Shown: positions 27,314-36,809 of the stretch, piece by piece
Position numbering within the stretch: position 1 is the first letter of the stretch
How the letters are laid out: every line of letters starts with the position of its first letter
Assembly: GCA_945957605.1 (NCBI GenBank)
Contig: CAMFLR010000001.1
Coordinates: 1,054,001 to 1,118,000, forward strand
Direction of reading: 5' to 3'
Length of the DNA stretch: 64,000 nt
From: an uncultured Isosphaeraceae bacterium
GTDB taxonomy: Bacteria; Planctomycetota; Planctomycetia; Isosphaerales; Isosphaeraceae
Position numbers and translations under genes: made by a program
Notes under the pieces: generated by a model
Seen by the model: only the letters and a program-made list of their open reading frames with translations
Databases searched by the model: none
Told to the model about the DNA's origin: nothing

Positions 27314-27476
27314 TCGGTCATCCTGCGTCGACTTCGCTGGCTCGCCTGAGACGTACCTGTCCTGGGCGGGCCAACGTTATTTTCAAGGCGCTGGCATCGG
27401 TGCGGCGGTTGGAGTAGCTTACGCGAGGTCTGGTCTCTCCGCTGCTACGCTTCCACCCGCCGGAGTTTTGCATCCC

Positions 27477-28766
27477 ATGCGCTCGTTCCGCCCGCTGATT
27501 GCAATCCTCGCGCTCGTCTGGATCACGGCGGTTCAGGCCGCGCCTCGGATCAAGGTCGAGCTCGACCGTCCCTCGGGAATCTACCAGCCGGGCGAGTTCG
27601 TCAAATGGACCGTAACCGTAACCGACGGCGACAAGCCCGCGACCGGCATGGTTGACTTCGCGATTCTCAAGGGCGGCCTTACGCGCCATAACCAGGGGTT
27701 GCTTGAACTTGCCGGCGGGAAAGCGGACATTGCTGCGACCCGTGACGATCCCGGCGTTCTCCTCTTCACCGCCAAATACAAACCTGCCGCGAAAGACGCG
27801 AAGGAAGTTGTCGCGCACGCGGGTGCCGCGTTCGCTCCTCGGAAAATCAAACCATCGCAACCTGTTCCCGATGACTTCGACGCCTTTTGGAAAGCGAAAA
27901 TCGCGGAACTCGACGCGATTCCGATGAATGTAAAGCTCGAGCCGGTCGACGTCGGCGACAAGCGTGTCGAATACTTCAAAATTACGCTTGAGAATATCAA
28001 CGGGCGCAAGATCTACGGTCAGATCGCCAAACCGGCCGGCAAGACAGACCTGCCCGCCTTGCTCCAGGTTCAATGGGCGGGAGTCTATCCGCTGCACCGC
28101 GACTGGGTGCTCGGCTATGCACGCGGCGGCTGGCTCGCCATGAACATCAGCGCTCACGACTTGCCAATCGACAAGCCCGACGCCTTTTATGCTGAAAAGG
28201 CGAACAAGGAATTGAATGATTATCCCGGTATCGGTAATGAAGATCGTGAAACAAGCTATTTTCTGCCGATGTTTCTCTCCTGCCGCCGTGCAGTCGATTA
28301 CCTCACGCAACGTCCCGATTGGAACAAGCGCACGCTCGTGGTTCATGGCGCCAGCCAGGGCGGCTATCAGGCCCTGGTAACGGCCGGCATTCATCCGGCG
28401 GTGACTGCTCTGGCTGCAAATGTGCCCGCCGGCTGCGATCACACCGGCAAATCGGCAGGACGCGCCGCAGGCTGGCCCGCCTGGGCGAGCCGAACCTGGC
28501 AGGGCAAGAACGAAGAGAAGATGCTCAAAACCTCGCGTTATTTCGACGCGATGAACTTCGCCACTCGCATCAAGTGCCCCGCCCTCGTCGGCCTCGGACT
28601 CGCCGACACCACCTGCCCCGCTGAAGGTGTTCTTGCGACCTGCAACAATATCAACGCGCCCAAAACGCTCGTTATCATGCCGCTTGCCGATCACGGTGGT
28701 GATCACTCAGCATTCAACATTGCGATCCGGTCGTTCCTCGAAGAGCAGAAGAAACGCGAGAAGTGA
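27477..28766 (+). CDS. Acetylxylan-esterase-like alpha/beta hydrolase, secreted
   Basis: A 429-residue exported hydrolase (signal peptide 1-22, AVQAA). An N-terminal beta-sandwich (about 25-115) precedes the catalytic domain with FDAFWKAKIAEL, the mark of the acetylxylan esterase / cephalosporin-C deacetylase family (AXE1). The nucleophile is Ser293 in VHGASQGGYQAL; Asp377 in GLADTTCP and His406 in PLADHGG complete a plausible triad. It probably deacetylates plant or algal polysaccharides. The next gene (ceramidase-like) begins within 24 bp of its stop, pointing to an operon for degrading exogenous substrates. The ATG at 27477 begins the signal peptide; a longer frame upstream crosses the preceding gene. 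Confidence 0.88.
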   Translation: MRSFRPLIAILALVWITAVQAAPRIKVELDRPSGIYQPGEFVKWTVTVTDGDKPATGMVDFAILKGGLTRHNQGLLELAGGKADIAATRDDPGVLLFTAKYKPAAKDAKEVVAHAGAAFAPRKIKPSQPVPDDFDAFWKAKIAELDAIPMNVKLEPVDVGDKRVEYFKITLENINGRKIYGQIAKPAGKTDLPALLQVQWAGVYPLHRDWVLGYARGGWLAMNISAHDLPIDKPDAFYAEKANKELNDYPGIGNEDRETSYFLPMFLSCRRAVDYLTQRPDWNKRTLVVHGASQGGYQALVTAGIHPAVTALAANVPAGCDHTGKSAGRAAGWPAWASRTWQGKNEEKMLKTSRYFDAMNFATRIKCPALVGLGLADTTCPAEGVLATCNNINAPKTLVIMPLADHGGDHSAFNIAIRSFLEEQKKREK

Positions 28767-28789
28767 TCTCGCCGCGCCAGGATTTCAAC

Positions 28790-30295
28790 ATGCCTGCAAT
28801 GCTTCGATCGTTCTGCTTTCTGCTTGTTGTGATGAACGCGGCGAGCGCATTACACGCTGCCGAACTTCGAGCTGGCGTTGCGCGCGTAGACATCACCGAC
28901 CGCACCGCGGGCCCCGTGAACGACCCGCTCTTCGCCAAGGCGCTCGTTCTCAAGAGCGATGAGACGACTGCCGTGCTCATCACAATCGACGCGGTGGCGA
29001 TCGGCGAAATCGGCCGTATCAAGAACGAATTCCTCCCGCGGGTTCGCAAGCGATTAGAGCTCGAAACCGGCATCACGCCGGCCAACGTCGTGATCAACGC
29101 GAGCCACTGTCATGGCATCGTACGCGCCGACCTCGAAGACCTTGTGATCAAAGCGGTAAAGGAAGCAGCACAAGGACTGGTGCCAGTTCGTAGCGGCACA
29201 GCAACGAGCAGCGAGTCAAGGATTAGCGAAAATCGCCGGCTCAAGATGAAGGATGGCAGCGAGATCGACATGCGGCGTGCCTATTCGCTGCCGCGCGACA
29301 ACGAGATCGCCGCGGTTGGACCTATCGACCCCCAGGTCGGCGTCTTGCGACTCGATCGACTCGACGGCCAACCGCTCGCCGTGCTTTACACGTTTGCCTG
29401 CCACCCGATCATGAACCCGCCGAGTAAAGGAAACTCCGCCGACTATCCCGGTTTCGCTTCGAAGGCCATAGAAGAATCGCTGGGCGGTGGCGCAGTTGCG
29501 TTTTTCGTGCAAGGTTGCGGTGGCGATATCAATCCTGTGCGTTACAAAGAAGTCACCCGCCCCGCCGACGCCGAACCGCTAGGAAACATGCTCGGCCTCT
29601 GCGTTTTACGTACGAGTCGGCAAATTGCGACAACACCAAATTCAAAGCTCGCGATCAAAAATGAAACGATCTCCTTGCCGCGCGGAGCCGACCTTGAAAA
29701 ACGGATCGCGTGCATCGAAGCCGAACAAGTGCAACTCGTCGCAGCGCTCAAGCCAACGAATATCAACTTCAAATCATTCTTGCCGCTTTTGATTCAGGAA
29801 AAACTCGCGCCCGATTTTCCTTCGCATCACGCGCAGAGTTATTTGCACGATCAAATGCTCAAGCGAGAAGCGCTTGCACAACTCGATGCCGATAATCGCC
29901 AGAGCGTGCAGGCCTATCTCGAAAACATCGACGTCATGGAACGGATGACACGGCTCAACACCAATCTCGCGCTGTTGAAAATGCACCTCGCTCAGAACAA
30001 GGCCGCCGCGAAGCCAACCATCGATGCTGAGATTACTGCACTGTGTATTGGCGATTTCAAACTCGTCACATTCCCGGGCGAGTTGACTGTACAAGTCGGG
30101 CTGAACATCAAGAAAGCCGCCGGCGAACCGAACGCTTTTGTCGCCGGTTACACCAACGGCTACATCTATTACACGCCAACTGTCGAGCAGCGCAACAACA
30201 CCGGCTTTGCCCAGGAAGATTGCGACTGCATCGTCGCTCCAGAATGGCAGCACGTTTTCGAGTCAAAGGCAATTGCCCTGCTGAAGTCGCTTTGA
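28790..30295 (+). CDS. Neutral/alkaline ceramidase-like secreted protein
   Basis: A 501-residue exported protein: signal peptide MPAMLRSFCFLLVVMNAASALHA, then ELRAGVARVDITDR, the typical start of the neutral/alkaline non-lysosomal ceramidase N-terminal domain. INASHCHGI and YTFACHPIM supply histidines expected to bind zinc; VQGCGGDINPV and LVTFPGELTVQVG are further family marks. Many planctomycetes carry multiple copies; the true substrate is usually unknown and need not be ceramide. It follows the esterase gene closely (24 bp) with AGGA upstream of the ATG; a GTG overlapping the esterase stop is the alternative. It converges on the DUF1501 gene. Confidence 0.85.
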   Translation: MPAMLRSFCFLLVVMNAASALHAAELRAGVARVDITDRTAGPVNDPLFAKALVLKSDETTAVLITIDAVAIGEIGRIKNEFLPRVRKRLELETGITPANVVINASHCHGIVRADLEDLVIKAVKEAAQGLVPVRSGTATSSESRISENRRLKMKDGSEIDMRRAYSLPRDNEIAAVGPIDPQVGVLRLDRLDGQPLAVLYTFACHPIMNPPSKGNSADYPGFASKAIEESLGGGAVAFFVQGCGGDINPVRYKEVTRPADAEPLGNMLGLCVLRTSRQIATTPNSKLAIKNETISLPRGADLEKRIACIEAEQVQLVAALKPTNINFKSFLPLLIQEKLAPDFPSHHAQSYLHDQMLKREALAQLDADNRQSVQAYLENIDVMERMTRLNTNLALLKMHLAQNKAAAKPTIDAEITALCIGDFKLVTFPGELTVQVGLNIKKAAGEPNAFVAGYTNGYIYYTPTVEQRNNTGFAQEDCDCIVAPEWQHVFESKAIALLKSL

Positions 30296-30304
30296 TTCGC
30301 ATGC

Positions 30305-31591
30305 CTACGCGAGCAATTCGGCGATCGGTTTCGCTCCCTTTTCGACTATGCGAATCGGCCGGCCGATCGCCGTTTGATTCTCCTTCGTGTAATCGACGCC
30401 GAGAATGCTACACACCGTCGCCAGGAAGTCGATGCCAGAAACTGGGCGTTCAACGACTTCGGCCCCTTCTTTGTCAGTCTTACCGATCACCTGTCCACCC
30501 TTGATGCCTCCGCCGAACATCACGCTCGTCCACGCTCGCGGATAATGGTTACGCCCGGCAGTTCCCGCGTTGCTCGTGATCTTCGGGGTACGGCCGAATT
30601 CGCCCATCCAGATAACTAGCGTCGAGTCGAGTAAGCCCCGCGATTTGAGATCGCTGAGCAGCGTCGAGATCGCGCCGTCCATCTGGCCCGAAAGCGTCTT
30701 CACGCGAGGGAAATTGTCTTTGTGCGTGTCCCATCCGCCCAAAAACACTTCGACGAACGGCACGCCAATTTCAACGAGCCGACGTGCCATCAAGCAGCCT
30801 TTGCCGAAATCGGTCTCGCCATAGGCGCCGCGCATCGCCGCATTTTCACGCGAGATATCAAACGCCTGCGCCTCTTTCGACCGCATGAGCGCAATCGTCC
30901 GGCGGTATGTCGAATTGTGATCGACGCCGACATCGGTGCGTGACGTGCGCAGCAATCCATTTTCGAGCTGGTTGAGCAGGCCAATCCGTCGATCAAATCG
31001 CGACGAACCTAGCGGCGCACTCAGGCTTTCAACTCCTTTCGATGGATCTTCAACAATCAGCGGTTGATGCCTTACACCCAGAAAACCGGCTCCAAACGCA
31101 GCCTTTCCGCCGACTGAAACGAAGTTCGGCACTGGAAAATCAGCTTTTCCCAACTCGGCCGACACGAGCGATCCGATACTCGGATGCGCCAATCCCCCAC
31201 TTCCTTCGCGATAGCCCGTATGCATGTAATAGCGCGCCGGGCCATGTGCGCCCTGGCTTGTGCTCATGCTTCGAATCACCGCCGCGTGTTGCATTTGCTT
31301 TGCCAGTTTTGGCAGATGCTCGCTGATTTCCAGCCCCTGCACCGTTGTGGCGATCGGCTTGAACTCACCCGCATCTTTCGTCCCCGGCTTGAGGTCGAAT
31401 GTATCCTTGTGGCTCGGACCGCCTTCCATCCAGAGCAAAATGCACGACTTGCGCGGTTTTGTTTTGGTCTCAGCGGCGTTGGCCGCGAGCACATCGAGCC
31501 AACCCGAGAGCGAGACGAGCGAAGCTCCCGCGACACCTGCTCGCAGGAAGTCGCGCCGGGAGTTTTCCCAATCCGATCGTGATCCAGCCAT
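30305..31591 (-). CDS. DUF1501 protein, Tat-exported
   Basis: A 428-residue protein of the DUF1501 family, with an alkaline-phosphatase-like fold (sulfatase-like). It has a twin-arginine signal (RRDFLRAGVAGASLVS) and family marks WMEGGPSHKDTFDLKPG, TAGRNHYPRAWTSVMFGGGIKGG, and GIDFLATVCSILGVD. It lies 18 bp downstream of the DUF1549/DUF1553 gene; the pair is a hallmark two-gene unit of Planctomycetes, frequently next to carbohydrate or sulfatase genes. The function is unproven; surface polysaccharide processing is a common guess. GGAGAG lies 8 nt before the ATG. Confidence 0.95.
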   Translation of the reverse strand: MAGSRSDWENSRRDFLRAGVAGASLVSLSGWLDVLAANAAETKTKPRKSCILLWMEGGPSHKDTFDLKPGTKDAGEFKPIATTVQGLEISEHLPKLAKQMQHAAVIRSMSTSQGAHGPARYYMHTGYREGSGGLAHPSIGSLVSAELGKADFPVPNFVSVGGKAAFGAGFLGVRHQPLIVEDPSKGVESLSAPLGSSRFDRRIGLLNQLENGLLRTSRTDVGVDHNSTYRRTIALMRSKEAQAFDISRENAAMRGAYGETDFGKGCLMARRLVEIGVPFVEVFLGGWDTHKDNFPRVKTLSGQMDGAISTLLSDLKSRGLLDSTLVIWMGEFGRTPKITSNAGTAGRNHYPRAWTSVMFGGGIKGGQVIGKTDKEGAEVVERPVSGIDFLATVCSILGVDYTKENQTAIGRPIRIVEKGAKPIAELLA

Positions 31592-31609
31592 GAAACACTC
31601 TCCGATCGT

Positions 31610-33214
31610 TCAATGATTCAGGGCGAATTCGCTCGAATTGAGCAAGACCCACAAGATATCGATGTAAGCAGCGCGTAGATTTTGCGGCTCTGATTTCAAG
31701 AATGCCCTGAGCTTCGCCATTTCCGCCTGGCTCGGACGGCGTGAGAGCGTCGCGAAGTAGAGACGTTCGACGCCCTGTTCAGGAGGCAACTTCGCGTCGA
31801 TCAACTCGTCAACAATCTTCGCGTTGCGATTCATCGGCGACGAGTTCATAAGCTGCAACACTTGCGGAATACCCGTCGTGTATTCGGTTGTATCGGCACC
31901 GTCGGGAACGTCGAAAAACTCGATAAACTTGGCGCGAGAGAAGGTCACTTCCGCCTTCTTGCCGCCCTTCCGCTCCCGCCCCTCGCGAAGTGTACCCAGC
32001 ACGGTCGCGAGCGAGTCGTAAAGTTGTTCGGGAGTTAACGGCTTTACCGCCATCCGAGCATAGTTTGCGTGATCGCCCGCCGCACTAGATCCACTTGCGC
32101 GTTGATATGCATTGCTGTAGCAGATTCCACGGATCAGCATTTTGAGGTCGAACCCGTTCTCGGCGAATTCCATCGCAAGCTGGTCAAACAATTCGGGGTG
32201 CGACTTATCGCTCGAGTCAGAGACGTTGTCGACCGGATTCACCAATCCTCTGCCAAAAAACTGCGACCACGTACGATTCACCATCGCCTTCGCGAAGAAT
32301 GGATTCGCACGCGTCGTCAACCAGGCCGCCAGCACCGGCCGATACGGCTCGTTTCTCTTTATTGTTGGCCGGTCGCCGCCCAGGAATTTTGGCGCGAGCT
32401 TGAGGGCCGAGTCGGGGTCGGGCGCCTTCTTGCCCAATCCATCCTCGTTCACCGATTCGACGCCGTTCTTGGCAATGCCGACCTTTTTCCCACCCGCACG
32501 AACTTTGGAAAAGAACGCAGCTGTGCTCCAGTAATCGTCGCGTTTCCACGACGCGAACGGATGATCGTGACACTGGGCACATTGAAGTTGCACGCCCATG
32601 AATAGTCGCGTCACCTGGTCTGTCAACTTCTCGGGAGTTCGTAGCGCGATGTAGAACGTCGCCGCGCCGTTTTCTTCTTGCGTTCCAGTCACGGTGAGCA
32701 GGTCGCGCACCATTTCATCCCATCGCTGGTTCTTGTTGAATCGCTCGGCAAGCCAGTCGTAAAACGGCTGACTTTTGAGCCGCTTGTTCGTCGAGTCGCG
32801 AAGCATCAGCAGGTTTTCCCACTGGTCGGCGAGATGCTCGCCGAACTTCGGACTGGCGACCAATTCGTCGATCACCTTGGACCGCTTGTTAGGGTCGGTG
32901 CTCGCGAGAAAACCGGCGACCTTCTCGACCGGCGGAATGACACCCGTCAAATCGAGATAGACTCGTCGCAGAAACTCACCATCGTCCGCGCGACCGGCAG
33001 GTGTAACCTTGTCGCGAACGAGCTGGGCGTCGATCTGGCGGTCGATGAGGTTGGCGATAAGTTGAGCGCGCGGGCCGTTAGCAGTTGTAGATTTGGGCGA
33101 ATCGTCCTTCCGCGTGCGATCGGCAGCGAAGCCGACCTGGCTAATCTCGCCGAGAATCAGCACAAAAGCGGCGGTGAACGCGATCGCGCCGCCGGATCGA
33201 CCTGCTCTGGCCAT
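31610..33214 (-). CDS. DUF1549 and DUF1553 domain protein
   Basis: A 534-residue exported planctomycete protein. After a signal peptide (MARAGRSGGAIAFTAAFVLILGE) the DUF1549 domain shows YLDLTGVIPPVEKVAGFL and QLQCAQCHDHPF, whose CAQCH could bind a heme or be a Cys-rich relic; the DUF1553 domain shows NRTWSQFFGRGLVNPVDN, FDLKMLIRGICYSNAYQ and, near the end, a hallmark (LNSSEFALNH). It forms an operon with the DUF1501 gene downstream. GAGGGGGG precedes the ATG at 33214. Role unknown; surface processing together with DUF1501 is inference. Confidence 0.95.
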   Translation of the reverse strand: MARAGRSGGAIAFTAAFVLILGEISQVGFAADRTRKDDSPKSTTANGPRAQLIANLIDRQIDAQLVRDKVTPAGRADDGEFLRRVYLDLTGVIPPVEKVAGFLASTDPNKRSKVIDELVASPKFGEHLADQWENLLMLRDSTNKRLKSQPFYDWLAERFNKNQRWDEMVRDLLTVTGTQEENGAATFYIALRTPEKLTDQVTRLFMGVQLQCAQCHDHPFASWKRDDYWSTAAFFSKVRAGGKKVGIAKNGVESVNEDGLGKKAPDPDSALKLAPKFLGGDRPTIKRNEPYRPVLAAWLTTRANPFFAKAMVNRTWSQFFGRGLVNPVDNVSDSSDKSHPELFDQLAMEFAENGFDLKMLIRGICYSNAYQRASGSSAAGDHANYARMAVKPLTPEQLYDSLATVLGTLREGRERKGGKKAEVTFSRAKFIEFFDVPDGADTTEYTTGIPQVLQLMNSSPMNRNAKIVDELIDAKLPPEQGVERLYFATLSRRPSQAEMAKLRAFLKSEPQNLRAAYIDILWVLLNSSEFALNH

Positions 33215-33313
33215 TCGCAAGCCCCCCTCACTCAACACACTCGATCGCCCTGGAACGATTTAACCCCGGCTTACCCTGGTTGGTTTCGCGCACTGTGCAT
33301 TCCGTCGTATCAC

Positions 33314-33342
33314 GTGAAATTTCAGCCGCAACCGTTTATGAT
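33314..33342 (+). promoter_or_regulatory. Candidate promoter of a secreted hypothetical gene
   Basis: GTGAAA (33314-33319) and TATGAT (33337-33342) with a 17-bp spacer lie 47 bp upstream of the ATG. The -10 is 5 of 6 to consensus. Confidence 0.45.
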
Positions 33343-33389
33343 CAAAGCGCAAGCACTCGCTTTCAATTCTCTACTTCAGGAGCGGTCGC

Positions 33390-34205
33390 ATGCTGCCAAT
33401 TCTGTTTGCGCTTGCATTTTTTACCGCGACTCAGGACGAGCCAAAACCGGTCAATGAAGCGGAACTCCAGCGCGTCACCGAGCGAGGCCGACTTCTGCAC
33501 GAGTACGATCAGGCTGCCTGGCACGCAAGCGATGCCCTGATGGCTGCGAAGCCGCCGCTCGTCGAAGGTTCGATCACAGGCTACATCGCCCGCAAAACCG
33601 ATAAGGGTTGGGTCGTCGCGTTTGGTCGCTTGGATGAATCAAAGTCGAAGTATCTGATCGTACACGAGCTAACTCAGGGCAAAATGCCTCATGAGTTCGC
33701 GCTCAAGAATTTTGATCCTCCACAAGTCGAGTCCAAGTTTTTTCCCCAGGCCGTCAAGGCACGAGAAACGGCGCTTGCCGAATTTGTCGCCAACTTCAGC
33801 GGCCAGCGTCGCCGTTACAACGCCGCAGTACTTCCCGCCGAGAACGACGAGTTCTGGGTCTATCTCTTGCCTGCGGCCACCGTCAACGGCGTTTGGCCTT
33901 TGGGCGCGGATGTGCGTTACAGAATCTCAGCCGATGGAACAAAGGTTCTCGCCAAACGGCAAATGCACAGATCGGTCATCGAAGCAAAAATGGACGAACT
34001 GAAAGGTAACAACAACAAACTTGCCGCCAGAATTCACACACATGTGATCACCGAGGAACCCGAAGACAGCGATGTCTTTCACGTCCTCAGCCGCAAGCCG
34101 ACAGCGCCCGAGATCATCTTGACCAAGGAGTTTGTCTACTCTGTTGAAAACGACGGCCACGTCAAGCTGATCGGCAAAAAGAAGGATTTCAAACTCGGTC
34201 CATGA
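33390..34205 (+). CDS. Secreted hypothetical protein
   Basis: A 271-residue protein with a short signal peptide (MLPILFALAFFTATQ). The mature chain is mixed charged, with FWVYLLPAATVNGVWPLGADVRYRISADG suggesting a beta-rich domain and KMDELKGNNNKLAARIHTHV a helical part. No catalytic motif or known domain is recognised. AGGAG lies about 6 nt before the ATG, and a candidate promoter and a strong bidirectional terminator frame it as a single-gene unit. Probably periplasmic. Confidence 0.7.
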   Translation: MLPILFALAFFTATQDEPKPVNEAELQRVTERGRLLHEYDQAAWHASDALMAAKPPLVEGSITGYIARKTDKGWVVAFGRLDESKSKYLIVHELTQGKMPHEFALKNFDPPQVESKFFPQAVKARETALAEFVANFSGQRRRYNAAVLPAENDEFWVYLLPAATVNGVWPLGADVRYRISADGTKVLAKRQMHRSVIEAKMDELKGNNNKLAARIHTHVITEEPEDSDVFHVLSRKPTAPEIILTKEFVYSVENDGHVKLIGKKKDFKLGP

Positions 34206-34224
34206 TTTTTCATCCACCTTCCAA

Positions 34225-34262
34225 CAACAAAGCCACGCTCCATGGGGAGCGTGGCTTTGTTG
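34225..34262. terminator. Perfect 17-bp bidirectional terminator hairpin
   Basis: CAACAAAGCCACGCTCC (34225-34241) and GGAGCGTGGCTTTGTTG (34246-34262) are perfect complements with a 4-nt loop, between two convergent genes. A-rich and T-rich outer ends suit both directions. Confidence 0.9.
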
Positions 34263-34284
34263 GCGTGATTGGGTGAACAATCAC

Positions 34285-36150
34285 TTACTTGGTGAAGTTC
34301 AGCCCAGGTGCGGGCGAGTTATCGCCGATCGCGCGGAAGGTGATGTGGTTGGCGTCGTCCCAGCCCACCCGGCCGACGATCGGCGGCATGTTTTCAGGAA
34401 CGAGCGTCAGGATTCCGTTCGCGAACGTCGACGTACCAGTGAACTGGCGCGATTGATCCTTCGCCTTGAGATCCCAGGTGAACGTTCCGTCCGGCTTGAT
34501 TGCCATGTTCACGTTTGTGTCGGCACTCGGCTTGGCGTTCCAGGCTCCATTGATCGTCGCGCCTTGCGGCACGGTGGTGTTCATCGGAACGGTCGTCGTC
34601 GAGGTCGGGTTGAGCGCATTCGGCGGTTGGTTCGGCGCCGGCGGTTGCTGGTTTCCCGCGGGAGCTTGACCGCCGAGCTGTTGCAGCAATGCGTTCGCAA
34701 CTGCGTCGGTCGGCTTGAGTGCGACCACTTCCTTGAGCTGGCGAATCGCCGAGTCGTTGAAGCCTTCCGTCAGGTACTGATAGGCCAGCACGAAGCGGCT
34801 CGACGATGACTGCGGGTGAGACGTCGTGTAGGCCTCGAGGCTTCGAAGTTGCGACGTGTAGACGCTCGGGTCGCCGTACAGGCCGATCAGCGTGGGCCAA
34901 TCCCAGCCGGGGCCGGCGGCGAGCACTGCATAGAGCGGCACGGCTGCGTCGTCATAGCGGCCCATCGCGAAAAGCGTGAGGGCGCGGAACTCGTGGAGCG
35001 ACGTATCGTTCGGCGATTGCGCAAGCGCGGCGTCGGCTCCTTGAAGTGCGAGCGGATAGTTGCCCGCGGTGAACGCGTCGCGAGCCTGGACAAACAAGGT
35101 GTTCGAGTCGTTTGCCGGGGCTACTGCGGTATCGGTTGCGACCGTGGCGATCGGCTGGCTGTAGTCATACGGCAAAGTCGAATAGCCGGTCGTGACGTAC
35201 GGGTTCACATACGACGAGTAGCCGTAGCTCGACCCGTAACCGTAACTGGGATAACCCCACGACGAGTAACCGCCATAGCCCCCATATCCGCCGTAACCGC
35301 CATAGCCACCATACCCGCCGTAACCGCCATAACCGCCGTAGCCAAAGCCACCACCAAGGCCCAGCCCGAGAAGCAAGCCCAGCGGGAAGCCGTAGCCCCC
35401 ATAACCAAAGCCGCCATAACCCAGACCGTAGCCGAGGCCGCCATAACCGAGGCCATAGCCCAGGCCGCGATAGCCGTAACCACCGTACCCGTAGCCCCTT
35501 CCGTATCCGCCGTATCCCCCGTACCCGCCGTAGCTGTGGCGATAGTTCCCATTTCCACCTCGATTGAAGTTCGTCCGGTTGATGTTGTTATTGATATTGG
35601 TAACGCGGTTGCCGCCAATGAATCCCTGATTGCCGAACGAGCGGTTGTTGATGCCGCCGAACTGGCCACGATTCACCGCGGTGTGGTTCACAGCCGTCAG
35701 GCCGCGATTGCCACCGAATGCTCCCGAGTTGCCAAACGAACGATTTGCGACGTTATTCATCGGCGCACGTGCGGCGAATCCTCCGCGACCTGCGACGCCG
35801 GCACCACCAATGTGCGTCGGCCCCATCGCGCGAGCGGCGCCGACACCGCCTCGCGACGCAAAACCGCGCGACGACATCGCTGGTGCACGCATGGCCGGCG
35901 CTCTCATTGCGGGAGCACGCATGGCCGGGGCGCGCATTGCGGGTGCATGCACGGCGCCGCCGCGGAATCCACCTCCGCCACCACGGAAGCCGCCGCCACC
36001 GCCGACATGACCACCGCCCATATGCCCGCCGCCGCCGTGTCCGCCACCTCCGTGACCACCACCGCCGCCGCGTGCGAAGACCGGAGCCACGCCGGCCGTC
36101 ATGGCCAGAATCGCGCCCGCGGTCAAAAGAGACATGAAGTTGCGACGCAT
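34285..36150 (-). CDS. Secreted Gly/Tyr-rich protein with TPR repeats
   Basis: A 621-residue exported protein built as a mosaic. A signal peptide (MRRNFMSLLTAGAILAMTAG, cleaved near VFA-RG) is followed by a Gly/His tract (GGGGHGGGGHMGGGHVGGGG), five copies of the pentapeptide MRAPA, an Asn/Gly-rich part (NRSFGN repeats), and a Gly/Tyr tract of GYGG repeats. Then come TPR-like repeats (TLFVQARDAFTAGNYPLALQ, HEFRALTLFAMGRYDDAA) and a final beta-rich domain about 100 residues long starting at GAWNAKPSADTNV. The ATG at 36150 gives the signal; the frame is open 122 codons further but is not signal-like. A role in the envelope or extracellular matrix is inferred from composition; the end domain may bind a ligand. 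Confidence 0.8.
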   Translation of the reverse strand: MRRNFMSLLTAGAILAMTAGVAPVFARGGGGGHGGGGHGGGGHMGGGHVGGGGGFRGGGGGFRGGAVHAPAMRAPAMRAPAMRAPAMRAPAMSSRGFASRGGVGAARAMGPTHIGGAGVAGRGGFAARAPMNNVANRSFGNSGAFGGNRGLTAVNHTAVNRGQFGGINNRSFGNQGFIGGNRVTNINNNINRTNFNRGGNGNYRHSYGGYGGYGGYGRGYGYGGYGYRGLGYGLGYGGLGYGLGYGGFGYGGYGFPLGLLLGLGLGGGFGYGGYGGYGGYGGYGGYGGYGGYGGYSSWGYPSYGYGSSYGYSSYVNPYVTTGYSTLPYDYSQPIATVATDTAVAPANDSNTLFVQARDAFTAGNYPLALQGADAALAQSPNDTSLHEFRALTLFAMGRYDDAAVPLYAVLAAGPGWDWPTLIGLYGDPSVYTSQLRSLEAYTTSHPQSSSSRFVLAYQYLTEGFNDSAIRQLKEVVALKPTDAVANALLQQLGGQAPAGNQQPPAPNQPPNALNPTSTTTVPMNTTVPQGATINGAWNAKPSADTNVNMAIKPDGTFTWDLKAKDQSRQFTGTSTFANGILTLVPENMPPIVGRVGWDDANHITFRAIGDNSPAPGLNFTK

Positions 36151-36809
36151 GTTGACCTCTCTCTGGGTTGAATCAACCCGTTCTATCTCATAGCTCGCCC
36201 CTCCGATCCGGGGCGGGAGTCGATTCTCCGCGCCATCCGGCCTCGTCTTACCATTCTTCGAGGCCCGGACCAGATTTGTGCGAGCGCTTTGCCAGATATC
36301 ACTTTGCGAGCAATTCTCATTCCCTCTTAAGCGACTGATGTTCAGTTTATCTAACACCGGTAAGCGTAATTGTGTCGGTCGAAGTTGCGCTTGCTCGCAC
36401 TCCAGTTTAGCTCGTCCCACAATCAGGTCGCTAAAACCGCAAATCAATCGTCCCGAAATCGCTGGACAAATTCTGTCTCCATGCAGAATTGAAACTCCAA
36501 GATAAGGCGAGAACAATGTCGAGCCTTACGGTGAGCGGCAAACCGATGAAGCGTTTCGTTACCTTTGTTTCCTCGCTATTCAAACTTTTACAAAGAGCAT
36601 GCATCCTCATAAGCACTCGGTGGGTGAGAATCGCGCGGGAAAAGGACGACTCTGAACTCCGGTCAACATCGCTGGGAAAATGAAACGCAAAGCCGTCGAA
36701 ATTTTGTGGCGTCTCGCCTTCGCACCGATTAGCGTGCACGTCGCCTGACGTAATTAAGCTGAATCGAACTGAAGTTCCCTAATCATGCGTCCCGTTGCCG
36801 AGGCAACTT
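36151..36809. other. Divergent intergenic region (659 bp)
   Basis: The longest gene-free stretch in the window, between the Gly/Tyr-rich gene (minus) and the RoxA-like cytochrome gene (plus). The codon pattern and composition look non-coding: there are only short frames without ribosome sites, and it is more AT-rich than its surroundings. It must carry both promoters; no convincing -35/-10 pair stands out. No tRNA-like or known RNA motif was found. Confidence 0.45.

Noticed and set aside
34816-36171. A long plus-strand frame opposite the Gly/Tyr-rich gene
   Set aside because: Its repetitive sequence (runs of Thr, Ala, Val, Ile) mirrors the Gly/Tyr codons of the real gene; no start signal or domain.
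36489-36683. Small plus-strand frame in the 659-bp gap
   Set aside because: No ribosome site and no protein-like features; AT-rich intergenic composition.
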